The notes below the pieces were generated by a model. The model had not been told where the DNA came from. It ran no database searches and saw nothing but the letters and a program-made list of their open reading frames with translations. From Bacteroidota bacterium (lineage in GTDB: Bacteria; Bacteroidota; Bacteroidia; Bacteroidales; SZUA-534), in the NCBI GenBank assembly GCA_020047835.1, contig JAIFNJ010000098.1:1-11427 (forward strand): a DNA stretch of 11,427 nt, written 5' to 3'. Position numbers and translations under genes: made by a program. Positions 6,638 to 11,427 of the stretch are shown here, one piece after another. Position 1 is the stretch's first letter. Each line of letters starts with the position of its first letter.

Positions 6638-7990
6638 TTTTCTTTTCGTTAGGTTCTTTATTCGGTTACTGCAGCAACTTTGTTTCGCACCAGCTGAGCC
6701 ATCAATCAATTCCAGTTTGAATATCAGGGTATCGCCCGGAACCACTTTTTGTTTAAAGCGGACGTTATCTATCTTTAAGAAATAGGTTGACCATTCTTTA
6801 GGGTTTTCCAAATCTTTAAGTGCCAATATTCCACCCACCTGGGCCATGGCCTCAATTTGCAAAACACCTGGCATTACCGGTTCTTCGGGGAAATGTCCCA
6901 CAAAAAAGCCTTCGTTCATGGTAACACATTTTACGCCAACCACTGAATTTTCGTCGAGGTGAATAATTTTATCTACCAACAAAAAAGGAGGACGGTGAGG
7001 CAGTCTCTTCATTATATCTTTAATATCCAGCAATGGAGCCTCATCGGGATTATATCGGGGAGCCACTCCATTTTTTTGTTCAAATTTTACGGCCTGGCGG
7101 ATAAGATTGGCAAATTGGGTATTTGCATAATGTCCGGGACGCTTGGCAATAATTTTACCTTTGATTCTACGACCGGCTAATGCTAGATCACCGACCACAT
7201 CAAGCAGTTTGTGACGGGCTGGTTCGTTAGAGTATTGCAAACTGATATTATTCAAGATTCCACGTTTAGCTTGCAAATGGGGTTTGTTAAATAAGTCTGC
7301 TATACGATCGAATTCTTCTTGTGGATATTCGTTTTCAACAATTACAATAGCATTCTCTAAAGCACCGCCCTTTATCAGATTGTTTTTGAATAACGGCTCC
7401 AATTCATGGAAAAAGGCAAAGGTCCTACAACTGGCAATCTGTTCTCCAAAATCCGATAAATCGGTTAAGCTGGCATATTGGTGGCCCAAAACTTTCGAAT
7501 TAAAGTCGATGAGCACATCCACACTGTATTTGTGGTCGGGGTAAGCAATTATTTCAATCCCTTTTTCCTCATTCACATACCGTACGTTTTCGCGAACCAC
7601 AAAATATTCCCGTTCAAGTTCCTGCTCCACTGTTCCTGCTTCGGTAAGGATTTTAAAAAAGGTAATGGCGCTTCCATCCATAATTGGGGTTTCGGGACCA
7701 TTAATCTCAATCATTAAGTTGTCGATATCTAAGCTGTAAGCAGCGGCCAAAACATGTTCAATGGTTGAAACCCGGGCTTCGCCTTTTGCAATGGTGGTAC
7801 CGCGGGAGGTATCAACCACATTTTCGGCTAAAGCGGGAATTATTGGCTGATTTTCCATATCAACCCGTTTAAATTTGTACCCGTGATCTGCCGGAGCCGG
7901 TTTAAATGTCATGGTAACCTGAACTCCTGTATGAAGCCCTACACCCTGCATTGAAACCTCTTTTTGAATTGTTTTTTGCTTATCAGCCAT
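5852..7990 (-). CDS. lpxC-fabZ-lpxA: LpxC-FabZ-LpxA read as one ORF; FabZ part damaged by a deletion and frameshift
   Basis: A single 712-residue frame for three lipid A / fatty acid enzymes. Residues 1-305 are LpxC, the zinc deacetylase of UDP-3-O-acyl-GlcNAc: E78/H79 in STIEH, H260 and D264 in HKLLD, and H287 in KRPGHYAN are the expected catalytic and zinc residues. Residues 318-429 are FabZ, the 3-hydroxyacyl-ACP dehydratase, with LPHRPPFLLVD (330-340), catalytic H366 in GHFP and E380 in QIEAMAQ. FabZ stops abruptly at FKLELI (424-429): the expected final strands, about 24 residues starting around SPIRRG, are absent, and residues 430-451 are a non-homologous basic linker. Residues 452-712 are a complete LpxA acyltransferase. 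LpxC-FabZ fusion is normal in this phylum; a separate lpxA is the usual downstream neighbour, so the triple fusion is abnormal. LpxC and LpxA look intact, and FabZ probably cannot fold. A good promoter lies upstream and a terminator downstream. Confidence 0.9.
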   Translation of the reverse strand: MADKQKTIQKEVSMQGVGLHTGVQVTMTFKPAPADHGYKFKRVDMENQPIIPALAENVVDTSRGTTIAKGEARVSTIEHVLAAAYSLDIDNLMIEINGPETPIMDGSAITFFKILTEAGTVEQELEREYFVVRENVRYVNEEKGIEIIAYPDHKYSVDVLIDFNSKVLGHQYASLTDLSDFGEQIASCRTFAFFHELEPLFKNNLIKGGALENAIVIVENEYPQEEFDRIADLFNKPHLQAKRGILNNISLQYSNEPARHKLLDVVGDLALAGRRIKGKIIAKRPGHYANTQFANLIRQAVKFEQKNGVAPRYNPDEAPLLDIKDIMKRLPHRPPFLLVDKIIHLDENSVVGVKCVTMNEGFFVGHFPEEPVMPGVLQIEAMAQVGGILALKDLENPKEWSTYFLKIDNVRFKQKVVPGDTLIFKLELIDGSAGAKQSCCSNRIKNLTKRKMEYPLTNVHPEAKIGKNVVIEPFVTIEKNVEIGDNCWIGANAVIKEYTKIGNNCRIFHGAVIGAIPQDLKFVGEITTVIIGDNTTVRECATINRGTSAKGSTQVGSNCLLMAYSHVAHDCRIKNYVIVGNATQIAGEVDIDDHAILSGGILVHQFVRIGTHVIVQGGSKIGKDIPPYIKAGRDPLNFAGVNSVGLRRREFSNEQIYAIQDVYRTIYQKGLNTTQALEVIKAELPASKERDVIIDFVSNSKRGIISGEFAEL
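6658..6705 (-). pseudogene. fabZ: Displaced FabZ C-terminus and original stop codon
   Basis: In a frame shifted relative to the fused ORF, the minus strand reads LMAQLVRNKVAAVTE then TAA (6658-6660). LMAQ is the normal FabZ ending in this phylum (compare AExMMAQIV). It shows that the FabZ C-terminus and stop are still in the DNA but out of frame, and that roughly 70-80 nt between FKLELI and this tail are gone. The junction lies in ATCAATCAAT (6701-6710 plus strand), which holds an overlapping TTGAT repeat on the coding strand. Confidence 0.8.
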
Positions 7991-8030
7991 AAGTGCTTTT
8001 TTCGTGTTTACTTAACGTAAATTTAACGTG

Positions 8031-8062
8031 CAAAAATATACTTTTTCCGGTAGATTACAAAA
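8031..8062 (-). promoter_or_regulatory. Bacteroidota-type promoter for lpxC-fabZ-lpxA
   Basis: On the minus strand TTTTG (8058-8062) is followed after 19 bases by TATTTTTG (8031-8038), matching the TTTG-N19-TAnnTTTG consensus very well. Transcription is predicted to begin near 8024, leaving a leader of about 33 bases before the ATG at 7990. This is the best promoter in the window. Confidence 0.78.
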
Positions 8063-8110
8063 GGACCCGTTTTTTTGTTCAACCAATCGGGTTTCCATGT
8101 GTTTGTTTTA

Positions 8111-8118
8111 TATTTTTG
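8111..8118 (+). promoter_or_regulatory. -7 box TATTTTTG for the uvrA-like gene
   Basis: TATTTTTG fits TAnnTTTG and would place the transcript start near 8125, about 13 bases before the ATG. No TTG lies at the proper -33 distance; the nearest one upstream, 8075-8077, is 33 bases away, so the promoter is weak or differently recognised. Confidence 0.45.
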
Positions 8119-8137
8119 ATCTCACAAAAAACGGTAC

Positions 8138-11100
8138 ATGATAACCCTTATAAACGCTAAAGAAAACAACTTAAAATCTGTTAATTTAAACCTCCCCGAC
8201 CATAAACTGATTGTAGTAACCGGGGTTTCAGGTTCGGGAAAATCAACCTTGGTTTACGATGTCATTTTTCAGGAAGCCCGTAGGCGGTATCTGGAAACTT
8301 TTTCATCCCATGCCCGTCAATTCATGAGCCGCCTGAACCGACCTGATGTTCAATATATATCCGGCTTGTCTCCGGCTATTGCCTTGGAGCAAAAACAGCT
8401 TTCGCATTCGCCCCGTTCCACCGTTGGCACATTAACCGAGCTTTACGACTTGCTCCGCCTGCTATTTGCCCGGCTGGGCAAGCCCGATTCAACCTTTCCA
8501 AAAGAGCGGATTATAAACCGCAGTCTTTTCTCATTCAACACTCCAGAAGGCGCCTGTCCTGAATGCCGGGGCATGGGTATTGCCGATGCCATTGACCCGC
8601 AATTGTTGATTAAGGACGAAAATAAAACCATCCGCCAAGGGGCTTTTACCATGACTACTCCAAGCGGTTATATTGTTTATTCGCAAGTTACCATGACGGT
8701 ATTGAATCAAGTGTGTGAAGCTGAAGGCTTTTCAGTGGATATTCCCTGGAAAGAATTGAGTGATGAGCAAAAAAGAATTGTCCTATTTGGAAGCCAAAAA
8801 ATTTTGGTCCCCTTTGGGAAACACCCATTGGAATCGCGCATGAAATGGACCGGAATAACCGCCAAGCCCCGAGAAGAAAGCTTTTACAAAGGAATTGTTC
8901 CGGTGATGGAAGAGATACTTAAGCGTGATCGAAATCCAAATGTATTAAGGTTTGCCTATACCGTTCCGTGTCCTGTTTGCAAAGGTTCCCGGTTAAAGAA
9001 GGAGGTAAACCAAATTACATTTCACGGTAAAAACATATCTGAACTTTCCAATTACAGAATTAATGAGTTGCTGTCGTTCTTTGATTCCATAATCCTAGAG
9101 GGACATGAATTATCAGTAGCAGAACCTATTTTACACGAAATTAGGAAAACCGGCAGCCTCATCCAAAAGCTGGGATTGGGATTTTTAACCCTGAGCCATC
9201 CGTCGCAAAGCCTTTCAGGAGGAGAAACCCAGCGCCTGCGATTAGCAAAAATGGCTTCATCGGGGTTGAGGGGAATTTTGTATGTGTTCGATGAACCCTC
9301 CATGGGGATGCATCCTGCGGAAATAAGTAATTTATTAGAAGTCTTGTTCTCTTTGCGCGATCAGGAAAATACCGTGGTGGTGGTGGAGCATAACCCCATT
9401 GTAATGAAACATGCCGATTGGATAGTGGATATGGGTCCGGGGGCCGGTGAACTGGGTGGGCACATCCTTTTTTCGGGACGTGCATCCGATTTTTTCAACC
9501 AACACGAATACGGAAACAGCCAAACTTTAAAGCATTATTACAATGCCACCGATTTTAAGTCCATCGCGCAAGCTCCTGCTAAGGGGATTGTTTTAAAAGG
9601 TTTTGTAAAAAAGGCGGAGATTACTTTTAAAACACAGGCCTTGAATGTGGTGACCGGGGTATCGGGTTTCGGTAAGAAACAACTCGTTGATACCTTACAG
9701 AGAATGTTGATTGAAGGCAACAAAAAAGCCGATGCCGGTTTTTTCATTGAAAACGGAGAACACCTGAAAAAATTCATCAGCATCGATCAATCGCCAATTG
9801 GCAAAACCCCCCGAAGCAATCCGCCAACCTATGTAGGGTTAGCCGATGTTTTACGCGATTTGTTTGCATCCCTTGAGGATTCGAAAACAAAGGGCTTCAC
9901 AAAGAACCATTTTTCGTTTAATACACCTGCAGGGTGCTGCCCCAAATGTGAAGGTGCTGGTTACGAGCAAGTAGGTATGCAATTGCTTGGAACGGTAGAA
10001 TTGGTATGTAGCGAATGCAATGGCAAACAATTCCGTCCCGACATACTAACAGTGTTGTATCAAGGGAAAAACCTAGCTGAAATTTATTCCATTTCTGTAG
10101 ATGCCGCTCATGATTTTTTTGAAAATCATTCCTCCATTTCGCCTTATTTAAAGGTTTTGCAACAAGTGGGGCTTGGATACCTGACTCTAAACCAACGCTC
10201 GGGAACCCTTTCAGGAGGTGAGGCCCGACGCGTTAAGCTGGCAAAAAACCTGGTTAAAGCAACCAAACAGCCAACCTTATTTATTATCGATGAGCCGTCG
10301 TCGGGGTTGCACGACCACGATGTGGAGGTGCTGCTTGAAAACTTGAACCTTTTACTGAAGCAGAAACATACGGTGGTAATGGTAGAACAAAACCCAACCA
10401 TTATAAAACAGGCCGATCATTTAATTGAATTAGGTCTGAATGAGGGAAATGGTGGAATTAATTTGATTTATCAAGGGGTTCCATCTGGAATACTAACCGT
10501 TCCAAACTCCCCAACGGCAAAGACTTTGAATGGCATTTTAGCGGAACCAATAGCCAGTCCCCTGCCGGTTTTTGAGCGGTTTGGTCCCATTGAAATGAAA
10601 GGTGTTACCACACACAATCTCAAAAATATAGATGTTTCCATCCCGTTCAATAAAATGACCGTATTAACCGGAGTCTCCGGTAGCGGGAAAACATCGCTGG
10701 CTTTTGATACGCTCTTTACCGAAGGCCGTCAGAGTTATGCGGAAAGTTTTTCGGCCTATGCACGAAATAGGCTTAACTTAGATTCAGAAGCACAATTCGA
10801 AAGCATCAAAGGATTGATGCCCACCCTTGCCGTCGATCAAAAAAGCATCAGCAACAGCGAACGCAGCACGGTAGGAACTATTACCGATATTTACGATACG
10901 CTCAGGCTGCTCTTTGCTCGGGTGGGAAACCGGGAATTGGAAACCGAAACCCCTCTGGCATCCTGGTTTTCGTTCAATCACGAACAAGGAGCCCGTAAAA
11001 CCTGCGAAGGATTGGGTCATCGGATGGTTTGTGATGCCGAAAAGCTGATTTCAAATCCGGAAAAGCCCATTGTTGCAGGTGCTATGGAAGGAAGTAAACC

Positions 11101-11427
11101 CGGAAAGTTTTATGGCGATCCACATGGGCAATACATCCATACATTATTGGCTGCCGGAAAGGATAAGGGTTTTGATTTTTCGGTTCCTTGGAAAGAGTTA
11201 AACGACAAGGCAAAACAGCTGGCACTTCATGGTTCGGGGGCCATAATTTATAATGTAACTTGGAAATACAAACGAAACAACCGCTTGGGAACCCATGAAT
11301 TTAGCGGACCTTGGCCCGGAATCTTACATCTGGTAACAGAAGAATATTTGAGAAAAGCCAACGACAAAAGAGCCGAAGCCCTGTTACCTATAATGAAAAA
11401 GGAACCATGCTCCGTTTGCCTCGGGCT
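8138..11427 (+). CDS. Tandem double UvrA-like ABC ATPase (UvrA2-type copies; 3' end cut by window)
   Basis: An open frame of 1,096 codons without a stop; an in-frame TGA at 8117 leaves ATG 8138 as the start. Copy 1 (about 1-816) is a whole UvrA-like unit. Module 1 has Walker A GVSGSGKST (29-37), Q-loop ALEQK, zinc knuckles C140/C143 and C278/C281, signature LSGGE (359-363), Walker B VFDE (D385/E386) and H-loop H418. Module 2 has Walker A GVSGFGKKQ (507-515, K513 kept but the Ser/Thr replaced by Lys), DQSPIGKTPRSNPPTY, knuckles C601/C604 and C624/C627, LSGGE (691-695), IIDE (D718/E719) and Gln751 at the H-loop. Copy 2 begins near residue 817, with Walker A GVSGSGKTS (845-853), AVDQK, and a knuckle with Arg953 in place of the first Cys. 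In both copies only about 17-20 residues separate LFAR from FSFN, so the UvrB-binding domain is absent. The full length is probably about 1,600-1,800. It is cytosolic and probably DNA-binding; function unknown (damage recognition or drug tolerance are guesses). Confidence 0.88.
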   Translation, partial: MITLINAKENNLKSVNLNLPDHKLIVVTGVSGSGKSTLVYDVIFQEARRRYLETFSSHARQFMSRLNRPDVQYISGLSPAIALEQKQLSHSPRSTVGTLTELYDLLRLLFARLGKPDSTFPKERIINRSLFSFNTPEGACPECRGMGIADAIDPQLLIKDENKTIRQGAFTMTTPSGYIVYSQVTMTVLNQVCEAEGFSVDIPWKELSDEQKRIVLFGSQKILVPFGKHPLESRMKWTGITAKPREESFYKGIVPVMEEILKRDRNPNVLRFAYTVPCPVCKGSRLKKEVNQITFHGKNISELSNYRINELLSFFDSIILEGHELSVAEPILHEIRKTGSLIQKLGLGFLTLSHPSQSLSGGETQRLRLAKMASSGLRGILYVFDEPSMGMHPAEISNLLEVLFSLRDQENTVVVVEHNPIVMKHADWIVDMGPGAGELGGHILFSGRASDFFNQHEYGNSQTLKHYYNATDFKSIAQAPAKGIVLKGFVKKAEITFKTQALNVVTGVSGFGKKQLVDTLQRMLIEGNKKADAGFFIENGEHLKKFISIDQSPIGKTPRSNPPTYVGLADVLRDLFASLEDSKTKGFTKNHFSFNTPAGCCPKCEGAGYEQVGMQLLGTVELVCSECNGKQFRPDILTVLYQGKNLAEIYSISVDAAHDFFENHSSISPYLKVLQQVGLGYLTLNQRSGTLSGGEARRVKLAKNLVKATKQPTLFIIDEPSSGLHDHDVEVLLENLNLLLKQKHTVVMVEQNPTIIKQADHLIELGLNEGNGGINLIYQGVPSGILTVPNSPTAKTLNGILAEPIASPLPVFERFGPIEMKGVTTHNLKNIDVSIPFNKMTVLTGVSGSGKTSLAFDTLFTEGRQSYAESFSAYARNRLNLDSEAQFESIKGLMPTLAVDQKSISNSERSTVGTITDIYDTLRLLFARVGNRELETETPLASWFSFNHEQGARKTCEGLGHRMVCDAEKLISNPEKPIVAGAMEGSKPGKFYGDPHGQYIHTLLAAGKDKGFDFSVPWKELNDKAKQLALHGSGAIIYNVTWKYKRNNRLGTHEFSGPWPGILHLVTEEYLRKANDKRAEALLPIMKKEPCSVCLG

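Larger units (their letters stand above)
7991..8137. other. Divergent intergenic region, lpxC / uvrA-like
   Basis: 147-base spacer between two divergent genes. It holds a strong Bacteroidota-type promoter for lpxC (minus) and a -7 box for the uvrA-like gene (plus), separated by about 50 bases. I see no palindromic operator and no other gene. Confidence 0.7.

Noticed and set aside
6701..6710. Programmed ribosomal frameshift as an explanation of the FabZ/LpxA junction
   Set aside because: No slippery heptamer with a downstream structure is evident, and shifting frame would not restore the roughly 24 missing FabZ residues; a deletion explains both facts.
8443..11020. Several minus-strand ORFs of 62-108 codons
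   Set aside because: All lie opposite the uvrA-like frame, which carries continuous conserved motifs; they have no domain, promoter or start signal of their own.
8138..11427. Annotation as the standard repair protein UvrA
   Set aside because: The UvrB-binding domain is absent in both copies, the unit is duplicated, and key ATPase and zinc residues are changed, so the standard excision-repair role cannot be assumed.

Overview
The window reads as chromosomal DNA of a Bacteroidota (Bacteroidetes) bacterium. Four things point there: an LpxC-FabZ fusion (a hallmark of the phylum), a TonB-dependent receptor with an N-terminal carboxypeptidase-regulatory-like domain, start sites without Shine-Dalgarno sequences, and promoter boxes of the phylum's TTG / TAnnTTTG type. 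I cannot assign a genus. No RNA genes, insertion sequences or CRISPR arrays were seen.

Layout. (1) 1-3593, minus strand: a two-gene unit made of a secreted or membrane-anchored cytochrome c / PQQ-type sugar dehydrogenase (2217-3593) and, 13 bases downstream, a TonB-dependent outer-membrane receptor (1-2203, running off the left edge only shortly before its expected end). The receptor resembles the E. coli PQQ importer PqqU (YncD), so the pair may be an 'import the cofactor, then use it' unit. (2) 3782-4831, plus strand: thiL, thiamine-monophosphate kinase, with a promoter box almost touching the start codon. (3) 4882-5712, minus: a tandem-domain universal stress protein with its own promoter and a terminator in the convergent gap with thiL. 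(4) 5852-7990, minus: lipid A biosynthesis, LpxC-FabZ followed by LpxA. (5) 8138-11427, plus: a very large UvrA-like ABC ATPase, divergently transcribed from lpxC and running off the right edge.

Two loci stand out. In the lipid A locus, LpxC-FabZ and LpxA are read as one 712-residue ORF. The reason is visible: the last part of FabZ is missing (roughly 70-80 nt) and the frame has shifted, so the original FabZ C-terminus and stop codon survive out of frame and translation continues in frame into LpxA. This is either a real frame-shifting deletion that made a triple fusion or an error in the sequence or assembly. The second locus encodes a tandem double UvrA: two UvrA2-like copies (each lacking the UvrB-binding domain) in one chain, with four ATPase modules expected. 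The second module has lost the Walker A Ser/Thr and the H-loop His, and the third has lost one zinc-knuckle cysteine. Its job is unknown; it is not the standard nucleotide-excision-repair UvrA.
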